Source of the DNA: Cichorium intybus
Lineage: Eukaryota > Streptophyta > Magnoliopsida > Asterales > Asteraceae
Direction: 5' to 3'
Assembly: GCA_023525715.1 (NCBI GenBank)
Contig: CM042010.1
Span: 68,908,894-68,972,893, forward strand
Length of the DNA: 64,000 nt
This document shows positions 10,019-20,357 of the stretch, piece by piece. The notes under the pieces are model-generated. The model was not told the DNA's origin and searched no databases. It saw only the letters and a program-made list of their open reading frames with translations. Both the position numbers and the translations under genes were made by a program. Every line of letters starts with the position of its first letter. The stretch's first letter is position 1.

Positions 10019-12155
10019 GATGTGGGATTGATTAGATTTGGGAACCCAGTTCATTCGAAAACTGGGTTGACCCTTACTATCAACACATGAACAAGTTCTA
10101 AGCTCATATCTTGCTTGTCAAATAATGAATTTACAGCAGTAGTTGGAATGCTGTCTTTGGGAACCTATCTGTTGTTAGATTTAAATATTTTGTCCTTTGT
10201 CCAGATAGGAGCATTAGCATTAGATTTTGAGTCAGGACTACCCTTTGATTTGGGTCTATATTGCAAATGTGGACTAGAGGATTATCCTTGAGATGACTTA
10301 GACCTCACCAAATTTGGTTTGGTATAGTTATCTCTCGAATAAGTCTTTTTGTCCTTGGTAGTCTGAGTCTTGGCCTTTGAAGCATTCCGATTTCCATTTC
10401 GTGAACGTGACCTCGAGGGTTTTCTTTTATAAGATCTCCCTCTTGGCACGTTCTGCTAATTTTGTGCATGGTGTGGAGCATAAAGACTTTGTGGACAGTT
10501 TCTAGCAATATGACTTGGAGTCCCACAGTTAAAGCAAGTTTGTCTTTTTAAGGGGGCCTGAATGGGACTTGGTCCTGGTCAGATTGTTTTACAGAATTTC
10601 CACAAGCACACACACATGCAACATATTTTTTAACAAAATTTTTTGGCCTAAATTTTTTAAAAATAACATCACCACAATTTTTCGAATGAGCAACAAATTT
10701 AGAGTCATGTTTCACACAATCATTTAAAACAGAAGAAATAGAAATATTAGTCTTTAAACAGTTTTTTATCAAAAACAGAGTCATGCTTGTCCTCCAGGTT
10801 CCCATCCTCCTATTTCAATTCATCTACACATGAGGTAGAAACATCATTATATTTCATCTTGACACTCTCAGTGACACAGGATGATGGATCATTTTAAACT
10901 GAATTGGATACAGTGGGTTGCTTTGTTTCTTGGGTCTCAAGGGGAGGGATATAGTTATTATTAAAAGGTGGTGGAACATTTTTATACCCTAGACCCTCAC
11001 CATGTATGTTTAGCCATTTTAACTGCTTTTCAACTATAGATTCAACAGTCGCACTTGATGCATCAAATTTTTTAATATTGAAATCAACATCGCTATATTT
11101 GGCCTTCAATGTATCAAGTTCGGCAGTTAACTTGGCAATGTTTTCTTTAGCAAACAGATAATGACAACATTTTTCACTGTAATCTTGCTTAATTTTCTTT
11201 AAGTCCTTTGTTTGAGCCTCTATCGTTTCTAAAAGAGGTTTCTGTTTCTTTTTGAGGTTGTAAATATCATTTTAAGATCAAATACTTCTCTAACCAGATG
11301 GTCATTATGTTCACGATATTTAGCAATTTTATCTACACAAGAGTTAGAGCAAGAAACTTTACTAACCTCATTGGTGGCAGGAGTGGTAGAGACCATAAAA
11401 GCAAACTACAGCTCCATCATCTTCTCTTCAGCAATATCAGCATCCTCGTCAGCTTCGATCTGGGCTAAGTGAGCTCCTCCATCTTTAGTATGGTTCAAGG
11501 CCTGCATTTGGTCCTCCCATGAGAACTGCTGAGCCACCATAGCTCACTCAGTGTTCTGAGGAGCTTCTCTGTTAGTTCCAGATGGCACCGGGTTCCTTTC
11601 AGCATTTGTATTTTCCACCCTTGGCTTGGTGCACTCACGAGAAAAATGCCCTGGCTCGTGACAATTGTAGCACCTCAGCTTACTCTTGTTTAAGCCCACC
11701 TTCTTGTCTCCATTCACTCCCCAGTTGTTCCTTCCAGTTCTCTGAGTGAACTTCTTTGCTCAGAAAACCACCATAGCAATTTGCCAGGAGATATCCATTT
11801 CCTCAACATCTTTAGGGTGGATCTGATCAAGTTCTCCAATCATGACTGGCTGAACTAGTTCAGCCGCAACGAAAGCATTATAATAGTTCATAAAGCCAAC
11901 CATCAAATCCATATTTTCTTCAGCTCCCTTGGCACCAGCTGGAGCTGGAGAAGTTGATTTAGTAACTGGGCTTGGAACAGAGGGAGTTGGATATGACATT
12001 GGTAGATTGGAGGTTGAAGGAACATGTTGTGCAGGAAGTGCAGAAAATGCACTATTGGTGGAAGCATCCAGATTGGCAGATGAATAAGAGTTGACATGAT
12101 TAATCTCACATTCTTGTCATCCATATCACAGGCTTTGATGATAGCCATTAAATCA
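10019..12155 (-). pseudogene. gag: Copia gag of element D: two zinc knuckles and a coiled coil, broken
   Basis: Nucleocapsid-type precursor. Reading 5' to 3': a Pro/Ser-rich part (12050-11940), a segment ending DVEEMDISWQIAMVVF (stop at 11760), zinc knuckle 1 CYNCHEPGHFSREC (11672-11631), an acidic linker, a charged coiled coil (about 11390-11110), a GLGYKNVPPPFN motif (about 11000-10960), then zinc knuckle 2 CFNCGTPSHIARNC (10536-10495) and a basic tail. The same coil, GLGYK motif and second knuckle recur in element E. Several stops and shifts interrupt the frame. Two knuckles separated by nearly 400 codons are unusual for gag, which normally has adjacent knuckles. Confidence 0.7.
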
Positions 12156-13814
12156 ACATTGAGTGCCGTTTTTAGAAAAATCATAATTAATTCTAGGAAA
12201 ACCGTTTAGACCTCAAACCAGTGCACAAAGTTTAAAAATTGAGTCTAGTACAATTCGTAAAAATAATAGTAAGCTTGAAAATGACATTATCTATGGTTGA
12301 AAATGCAATCTTCACTGATTAGTTCGAAATTGACAGATTAGATAGTCTGTTTAAAAAAATTCATAATAAATCATAGAAAAATCATATAAATACATACAAT
12401 ATGTCCCTGAAAAGGTATTGAGATGAATTTTCGGAATATCTGATAAAACCATGAATTGAATGGGTTTAAGGTCGGCTAAACCTGTCTTGAACAGGCTGCT
12501 TCTAGAAGGTCTTCAATTTCAACAATTTATATTAATAAACTCTTTTGTCAAAAGTGGCATGCAATTTTTAATTCAAGAATTCAAGTATAAATACCCCCCA
12601 AAACATCTCATAAACCACACAAATAAATCACAAACCATTCCATAGAATTTGCTAAGCACTTGAGAGTAAGTAGTGAGTGGAAGGAGGCTCAAAAGCCAAA
12701 CGCAGGAGTTCTAGATCCCGACGAACTGTCATAAGGTAACCACAAACCTTTCTATAACTTAATTAGGTATTGTAAAATAATTTGTGTGTTAAGAGTAGAA
12801 TATTTAATAAGTATAACATATGTTATATTATACTCATTTCTAACAATAGTAAACAAAAACCTTAAAATCGTCGTTATTATAACAATTCGTAATTCCGAAA
12901 ATAATACCGATTGATTTACTTACGAGGACGGTGACTAGGCCGATTACATGGGATCTGGTTGTTTGATTTTCCGAAAGGCTAAAATGTTGAAAGGATCCTG
13001 CCATCCCATCTAATCTTCTACCTGGCCGTTCTTTACTTGATAAATCATGGAGTATCATGTTGGAATTATTGATGGGTTTATTGATGCGACTATAATATAG
13101 TTAAGGATTAAGAAATGATAGATTTCTTATAATGTTAACAGTTAAGGTTGAAAGGGAATACAAAGCAAAGAAAGATAAACGCTATTGTTAACTACAATCA
13201 GGTGAGTCTTTTCACTATACTATAGATGATATTACCTGCGTAGGAAGGAAGATAGGTTAGACTAAGGTAGTCTTACCTGTGATGATAATTGTATGAATTA
13301 TTGCTATGATAATGATTGTTTGTGGACAGAACGGGAACCGGCCGCGAGCCAAGAGGCGGAACGGGAATAGCCTGCGAGTCATTAGACGGAACGGGAAAAG
13401 CCTGTGAGTGATAAGACGAAATGGGAATTGCTCGTGAGTCTTTAGGCGGAACAGGGATAGCCCGCGAGTCTCACATACATATGAATGGTTATTGTGTGCT
13501 GTGTGTTATATGATGAATCGTATGGTATTTTGAGGAAATCGGTAAGCTTTATGCTTACCCCGTTGATATTTAACATTTTCAGATAATGGCAGAGCCAGAG
13601 GGAAGGCTCCAACCTGATGCACATCATTCCACTACTTTCAAGACTTCTGCTACTTTAAAAATAATTTATGTAAAGGATAAAATACATGAGTTTCTATATG
13701 TATTTTGCTAAAATCAATACTATGGCTGATTTCTTTGTTTGTAAAATATTCATTTCTAAATCAATATTAGGTTTTCAAAACGAAAAATTTGGCTTGAAAA
13801 TCTGGGGCGTTACA
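12156..13814 (+). mobile_element. Ty3/gypsy LTR, 5'-truncated
   Basis: Homologous by eye to 3826-5587; its first 280 bp or so are missing at the junction with element D. It ends GGGGCGTTACA at 13814, the proper LTR end for this family, followed by AGTTG, the first bases of the internal region, before the sequence jumps back into LTR. Confidence 0.7.
13327..13475 (+). repeat. LTR minisatellite, unit about 31 bp
   Basis: Five copies of a unit built on GGCGGAACGGGAATAGCC..GCGAGTC. It occupies the same relative place in the LTR as the unrelated 33-bp array of the copy at 5102-5240. Confidence 0.75.
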
Positions 13815-13820
13815 AGTTGC

Positions 13821-15157
13821 TAAACCAGTCTTGAACATGCTGCTTCTAGAAGGTCTTCAATTTCAACAATTTATATGAATAAACTCTTTTGTCAAAAGTG
13901 GCATGCAATTTTTAATTCAAGAATTCAAGTATAAATACCTCCAAAACATCTCATAAACCGCATAAATAAATCACAAAGCATTCCATAGAATTTGCTAAGC
14001 ACTTGAGAGTAAGTAGTGACCGGAAGGAGGCTCAAAAGCCAAACGCAGGAGGTCTAGATCTCGACGAACTGTCATAAGGTAACCACAAACCTTTATACAA
14101 CTTCATTAGGTATTTTGAAATAATTTGTGTGCTAAGAAGTAGAATATTTAATAAGTATAACATATGTTATATTATACTCATTTCAAACAATAGTAAACAA
14201 AAACCTTAAAAACGTCGTTATTATAACAATTCGTAATTCCGAAAATAATACCGATTGATTTACTTACGAGGACGGTGACTAGGCCGTTTACTTGGGATCT
14301 GGTTGTTGGATTTTCCGAAAGACTAAAATGCTGAAAGGATCCTGCCACCCCATTTAATCTTCTACCAGACCGTTCTTTACTTGATAAATCATGGAGTATC
14401 ATGTTGGAATTATTGAAGGGTTTAATGATGAGACTATAATATAGTTAAGGATTAAAAAATGATAGATTTCTTATTATGTTAACAGTTAAGGTTGAAAGGG
14501 AATACAATCAGAGAAAGATAAACGCTATAGTTAACTACAATCAGGTGAGTCTTCTCACTATACTATAGGTGATATTGCATGCGTAGGAAGGAAGATAGGT
14601 TAGACTAAGGTAGTCTTACATGTTATGATAATTGTATGAATAATTGCTTTGATAATGATTGTTTGTGGACGTAACGGGAACAGCCCGCGAGCCAAATAGG
14701 CGGAACGAGAATAAGATGTGAGTCATTAAACGGAACAGGAAAAGCCGGCGAGCGATAAGACGGAACGGGAACTGCTCGTGAATCTTCAGGCGGAACAGGG
14801 ATAGCCCGTGAGTCTCACAGACATATGAATGGTTATTATGTGTTGTATGTTATGTGATAGATCGTATGGTATTTTGAGGAACTCCTAAGCTTTGTGCTTA
14901 CCCCGTTGATATTTAACATTTTCAGATAATGACAGAGACAGAGGGAAGGCTCCAACCTGACGCACCACATTCCACTACTTTCAAGACTTCTGCTACTTTA
15001 TAAATAATTTATGTGAAGAATAAAAGACATGGGTTTCTATATGTATTTTTCTAAAATCAGTACTATGGCTGATTTCTTTGTTTGTAAAATATTCATTTAT
15101 AAATCAACATTTGGTTTTCAGAACGAAAAATTTGGCTTAAAAATCTGGGGCGTTAGA
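13821..15157 (+). mobile_element. Second, partial gypsy LTR in tandem
   Basis: Starts at a position equivalent to about 12477 of the preceding copy (CTAAACC..GTCTTGAAC) and runs to the LTR end (GGCGTTAGA). By eye the two copies are very similar, including the minisatellite at 14665-14815. It is directly followed by the primer-binding site and gag, so it serves as the 5' LTR of element G. Joining at shared CTAAACC suggests recombination between LTR copies. Confidence 0.7.
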
Positions 15158-15960
15158 AGTTGTATCAGAGCCTTAGTTTGAGGGATTTGGATAAACTGTC
15201 GGGTAAAACTGAACTCAAACTGAGGACTGAGAGTATTTTAAAAAAATTAGAAATTTTTAAAAGAAAAGGAATGCGATGCGTGCGGTCAACCGGAGCTCAA
15301 GTGAGTAAATGATTCCCAAAATATCGGCGTTCATGTATATGCTAGAAACTTGATATGAGAAAGAGTATACTAAGGATTCACTTAGGAATTGCATGTTAGA
15401 ATTGCCTGATTTAGGATGCCTGATTGCCTTATATGATGACAATTATGTGCAACTGAAACTATGCTTATACTGTTAGAAAGTTAAATGAACGCTTGAATTG
15501 CATGTAGTTAAGATCAGATGGCTTTAGAATTAGTTATCTGACTTTATTAGTTGTTCCTTGTTTGGTGGTGATATTAGGGTAGGATTACTTATTTAACTAT
15601 ATATTTTATCCTCAAAATTACGTGTAAAATAAGCGTTAACAAAACTACCTGACGGCATCAGCAAACGTTTTTCTCTTTTATCACGAGTATGATAAAGAAA
15701 CTCTAGGAAGTCTAAAAAAGTGTTGAATGTACAAACCGTATAAACAAGAACCATATAGTAATAAGAGACTACATAGTAATTTTGGAAGGACGTTTGGTAC
15801 AAGTAAGAATAGGTGTGGAAGATAATACAGGGCCCGTACTACCGAAAGCACATGATTCTTACATGTAACAGAGTCAGTCGCAGAAAATCCTATGGAGTCG
15901 GGTTGATAGGGTAACCACGTATAACGAGCATGGTCTCACCATCTTGTTTGTACAATCAGA
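15158..15960 (+). other. Primer-binding site and leader of gypsy element G
   Basis: TTGTATCAGAGCC at 15160-15172 matches the primer site complementary to the 3' end of initiator tRNA-Met (usual form TGGTATCAGAGCC) with one change, 2 bp after the LTR. The next 790 bp are an untranslated leader with no long frame. Confidence 0.7.
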
Positions 15961-17127
15961 ATGGTGGTGATTTCAAGAAGCAATGGTAATGGCTCTGGGT
16001 CTAGTGAGGGACCAAACCAACCCACTCGATCAGATGAGGAGCTACAAGACTTAATTGCTGAAGAGGTATCACGAGGGGTGCTAGCCGAAATTCCTCGTTT
16101 ATTTGGTATAATCAAAACTGAACTGATAACGATGATTGAGGAGCGACTTGCTACAACTAGTACACCGAGGGATAGAATGGTGACTTATCGGGATTTCGTT
16201 GCATGTCAAGCCCCGATGTTTGGTGGGGGAAGGGATCCAATCGCTAGTATAAGGTGGATTTCTGCAGTAGAGGGTGCTTTCAGAACATGTTTTTGCCCAG
16301 AGGAATCAAATGTTATATTTGCTATAAACCTGTTAAGAGACGGTGCAAAGGATTGGTGGGAACTGCAGACTAAAGATCTCATTAATGCTTAGCTAGAGGC
16401 TATCACTTGGGCCGAGTTCACGACTCAGTTCAGACTAGAGTACGTCCTGCAAGTAGAAATGGAATGTTTGGCTCAGGAATACCTGAACCTGACTCAGACC
16501 ACAAAGACAGTGGCAGAAATCACCAAAAAGTTTAACGAGCGGGCACTCTTTTGCCCAGAGTATGCGGCTACGGAGAAAATGCGGATGACCCGATATTTGG
16601 CAATGCTTCAGATGGATATACGGGAGTTTGTGTCTGCTGCCAGGCACCAAACTCTTAACGACATGATTTCACCCGCTCGGGCCCGAGAATTGGAACTAGA
16701 TATCCAACAAAGGCAAAAGCGTCAAGCACCGACACAGTCTCATCCGGCATCAAAGAAGCATAAAGGGGTGGATCAGGGAAGACATGGTCAGAAGAGCCAC
16801 GGTCAGTGTGGCAAGTGTGGGAAAACCACGAAGGGTGGTGTAGGGCACTAGTGTGCCATAAGTGTGGCAAAGAGGGCCACTATGCTAGGGATTGTCGAAA
16901 GGAGGCCAAAATCTTCTTTAACTGCAATAGGTGGGCCATATCAAATCCCAATGCCCCATCCTCGCTAAAACAACAGTGCAAAACCCAACGCCAAGTACAC
17001 TTCGTATCACAGATGGTCATCAAGTAAAAACTGGAGCCCCTAAAGCCAAGGGTCGGGCATTTCAGTTAACCGCGGAAAAAGCACAAGCTGTACCTGACGT
17101 CGTTACGGGCACGTTCTCAGGAACTCT
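15961..17127 (+). pseudogene. gag: Ty3/gypsy gag of element G, broken
   Basis: Structural capsid-nucleocapsid protein. The frame starts MVVISRSNGNGSGSSEGP and runs through a capsid-type region containing DGAKDWWE. It continues in the same frame past a TAG at 16390-16392, which sits where Gln is plausible (LEAITWAEF follows), then through REFVSAARHQTLNDM. Two zinc knuckles follow in shifted frames: CHKCGKEGHYARDC (about 16854-16895) and a damaged GHIKSQCP type (about 16932-16955). At least two frameshifts and one nonsense codon are present. The composition fits plant chromoviral gypsy elements such as Tekay-like ones; the lineage call is inference. Confidence 0.8.
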
Positions 17128-17924
17128 ATGTCTACTTTAGTACTATTCGACTCAGGAGCTAGTCATTCATTTGTATCACTTGAATTTAGTAAGAGTTTTA
17201 GCATTATCCTGGAAACACTTGATAATCTGTTAGAAGTAGAGATTGCTGATGATAAAATTGTACGAGCCTTTAATGTTTTTCATAATTGTAATCTGGAAGT
17301 ACAAGGAGTGAGGTTTAATATAGACCTTATTCCTATTCCCTTGAGAGATAGAAGAGTAATCATTGGTATGGACTGGCTAAGTGATCATGAAGCATGTATT
17401 GATTGTAAGAATAAACAAGTATGGGTTCGAACCGCAAGTGGGGGAGAACTGATCATCCAAGGCGAGAAAAGAAGGAACAACATGACATTCTGCTCAGCTG
17501 CCAGAGCACGAAGACATTTTCAGCATGGAGCCACAGGATTCCTCGCTTACATTACTGATACTAGGGAGGAGAGAAAGAAGACCGTTGAAGATGTGCCTAT
17601 AGTTCAAGAATTCCCAGATGTATTCCCTGAGGATTTACCAGGCATACCTCCCGAAAGGCAAGTGGAGTTTCGAATAGATTTAGTTTATGGGGCGGCTCCG
17701 ATAGCCAAAGCACCCTATCGTCTTGCATCACCAGAAATGCAAGAGTTGTCTACACAACTTCAAGAATTATTAGAAAAAGGATTCATCAGACCTAGAAATT
17801 CTCCCTGGGGAGCGTCGATTTTATTTTTCAAAAAGAAGGATGGATCATATCGCATGTGCATTGATTATAGGGAACTAAATAAACTCACGGTAAAAAATAG
17901 ATACCCTTTACCAAGGATTGATGA
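17128..17924 (+). pseudogene. pol: Ty3/gypsy protease and RT N-terminus of element G, truncated
   Basis: Aspartic protease motif VLFDSGASHSFVS opens the segment and is followed by the conserved IIGMDWLSDHEACIDC. The linker FPDVFPEDLPGIPPERQVEF leads into RT, with IRPRNSPWGASILFFKKKDGS, YRMCIDYRELNKLT and RYPLPRIDD. RT stops there because element E starts at 17925, before the catalytic YxDD box. There is no sign of the remaining RT, RNase H or integrase to the right within the window, so the element lost its 3' half or it lies beyond the nested insertions and was deleted. Confidence 0.85.
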
Positions 17925-18232
17925 TGTTGGGCCCTATTTTGGTGGTTTATGCTTTACTAATTGTCTTATTTACCTTTTGGGCTTATTAGGTTAGTTGTGG
18001 GTTTGGGCTAGTCTTGTATTGGGCTTGTATGGCCTAGTTAGTATAAATAACCTTCTTGTTAGCTTGTTTAATGGTTGGTTGGCGTGAGAGAGCATCAAGA
18101 GAGCTCTAGAATTCGTGAGATTATTTGTGTGTGTGATCATTGTACCAACATTTGAAGCTAATCAATTACAAGTGCATTTGATCATATTTGGTGATTTCTA
18201 CTTCATCTTATTTCTTTTCTTGATTGTCTTCA
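17925..18232 (+). mobile_element. 5' LTR of copia element E
   Basis: Starts TGTTGGGCCC exactly where the gypsy RT frame breaks (after GATGA, a possible target duplication) and probably ends GTCTTCA at 18232. The next bases ATTGGT match the LTR/primer-site junction of element C (CAACA then ATTGGTATCAGAG), but the rest (TTTCCGCACC) departs from the tRNA-Met site. A TATA-like box, AGTATAAATAACC, lies near 18040. No second LTR was found. Confidence 0.5.
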
Positions 18233-18775
18233 ATTGGTTTTCCGCACCATTTGGAGTTCTTGGTGTTTTATTGAATTTTCTACTGTTCATCGAGTTCATA
18301 ATGTGTTCATCGTGTTCATCGGGATTTATTTTTGGGAGGTTCAAATCAAATCTCGAAATTTAAGGAAACCCACGATTTTTGAGATTGCTCGGTGGATTTT
18401 GAGATTGATCGGTGCACTTTAAAAGGTTTCTCGGTGCCTCCTGAGGGTTAATCGACGGCACAAGGAAGTTGCTCGGTCAACCTTAGGTCAAAAAGGTTAC
18501 TCGGTTAACTTTGAAGTCAAAGAAATGATTGCTCGGTCAAACCTTGGTCAATAGACCAAGTTACTCGGTTCATTGGGGTTCTTCGGTTCTTTCTTAATGA
18601 ACCATCAGTTGCTCGGTCAAAGTAGTCAACTTTTAGTTGCTCGGTCAACTTATCTATTGCTTGGTCAAACACAGTCAATTTTTTTGCAATTAACTTCTCT
18701 TTTTCTTTTAAAATTAAATTTGAATTTTAGGTTTAATTTTTTTAAAAAAATTAAAAAAAATTAAAATATCACAAA
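18233..18775 (+). repeat. Leader of element E with dispersed TTGCTCGGT repeats
   Basis: About ten copies of TTGCTCGGTCAA or close variants lie in 18393-18670, irregularly spaced and separated by sequences that also contain GGTCAA. No open reading frame. The element's gag fragment begins immediately after. Confidence 0.6.
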
Positions 18776-19847
18776 ATGACCAACGAAACAAAAGAGTCGT
18801 GCAAAAGTTTATGTTGCTTAGAATGTGAAACAAAAATTAAAAATTATCGCGAGATAAATGAAAACCTTGTAAGAGAAATTTTCGAACTTGAAAATTTGAA
18901 TTATAATCTAAAGAAGAAAATTAAACCTTTGCAAGAAAAACTAGATGCCAAGACAAATGATTTCAAATTATTGCAAGACGATTACAGTACAAAAAATTAT
19001 CTTCTCAAATTGGCCAACGAAGACATTGCCAAATTAACTGTCGAGCGTGACTCTTTGAAATCCAAAGCTCAAGATAAGGAGTTCGTTTTCAAAAAATTCG
19101 AAGGGTCAAGAACGATAGTTGAGTCTTGATAGAGTCTCCACTCAAATGGGATGAAAATCAGGGTCTTGGGTACAAAAGTGTTCCACCCCCATTTAATTAC
19201 AATTGTACCCCACCCCTTGATTTATACGATGTTTTTATCCCTAAGAAATCAAGCCAGGCTGAGAAAGGTGTGCTAGAAAGTTTTGATAAATTTGTTGAGT
19301 GTGCAGGGACTGAAAATTCTTCAGATACTGCATCTACTGAATGTTCAAAAGGAAATAATGATGCTGTCAGAAATTCAAATGATCCATCTCCTGATATGCA
19401 CCAACCAAAGAAACATGCAACATTTAATGCATGCAACTGTGGACACTTTCAAAAGGAATCAACCTCTGGATCTGGCTACAGTTCACATCATGGTGCCCAC
19501 AAACGACCAACCTGGTACAAACTGTGGCACTCCTGGGCATATTGCAAGAAACTGTCCTCAGAATGCCAAAAGTTACAGAAAGATGCCAAGAGGAAGATCT
19601 GTCCAAAGAAATTCCTCTAGATCTAACTCAAGGGATAGTTACTGGAATGTTGCCAAGGTTAGGAGACAAGCACAATGGATTAGAAAGAACAATTGTAGAA
19701 ATTCAGCATCTTCTCAAGGATCAAGTTTTAGAGCACACTGGCAATACAGACCTAAATCAAAAGGCAAACAAACTCCAAAGACAAAAACAGAAGTATCCAA
19801 CCAGTCAGTCAAAGTGAAATCAAGACCAAACTATCAGTGGATACCCA
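18776..19847 (+). pseudogene. gag: Copia gag C-terminal half of element E
   Basis: The first part (18776-19126, MTNETKESCKSLCC...) is a charged coiled coil matching the coil of element D by eye (shared YREHN/YREIN and LVREVF/LVREIF). Then follows GLGYKSVPPPFN, as in D. The zinc-knuckle region reads NCGTPGHIARNC near 19520-19560 but in a shifted frame, with its first Cys replaced. The basic Gln/Lys-rich tail ends QWIP at 19847, where element A is inserted with duplication of ACCCA. No capsid-like N-terminus precedes the coil. No protease follows to the right of A, so E is a fragment. Confidence 0.7.
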
Positions 19848-20279
19848 TGTAAGATCAAATTAAGAACAAGGAAAACAACGAGAACACAAGTATCTGAGTA
19901 TTCAATCAGTCGAATGATTTGTATTCAATGTAAAAAAAGATAGTGCTCCTAGTCTTTTTAATGACGAGCAACTATGAGGATCGTTACAATGAATATACGA
20001 CTGTAAAAGTACGTACCAAACATCTAGGGCTAAAGGTGTTTATATACTAAGATCTAATTGGATAAACACTTAATCCAATTAGTTACAGATAAGCATAAGA
20101 ACCCTAGACATTATCTATTACAAAAGATAAATACAAAATATAACTGTCTTCAAATAAGTACGCAGACTTCGTATCAACAGCCACTTCATATCAACCTTCA
20201 CTGCACATATACCAAAAGCTTCGGACAGTAACATAGATACTTCGGATATTAAAATATCATCACAATCAGAATCCTAACA
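19848..20279 (-). mobile_element. 3' LTR of element A
   Basis: 432 bp, TGTTAGG...CTTACA on the minus strand. Contains a TATATAAA box (near 20037-20044 on the plus axis). It pairs with 53907-54337. Confidence 0.9.
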
Positions 20280-20357
20280 TTCTCCCCCTTTGTGGTGAAG
20301 ATGTTAGGTATCTGAAGTCTATAACATACGAAAGGCTTTGCTCAATTCCCTCCGAAT
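20280..20357 (-). other. Polypurine tract of element A
   Basis: AAAGGGGGAGAA on the minus strand (20291-20280) directly precedes the LTR TG. It is the expected primer for plus-strand DNA synthesis and follows the extra ORF by about 65 bp. Confidence 0.85.

Larger units (their letters stand above)
5595..12155 (-). mobile_element. Element D: truncated Sirevirus-like Ty1/copia retrotransposon
   Basis: Order on the minus strand: gag remnant with two zinc knuckles (12155-10019), protease, GAG-pre-integrase, integrase, RT and RNase H (10016-6790), 3' noncoding DNA, polypurine tract and 3' LTR. Gene order PR-IN-RT-RH places it in Ty1/copia. The purine tract, gag coiled coil and gag-pol junction resemble elements A and C of this window. 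The 5' LTR, primer site and gag N-terminus are absent: the sequence passes at about 12155 directly into a gypsy LTR that itself lacks its first 280 bp or so, suggesting one deletion removed both. Confidence 0.75.
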
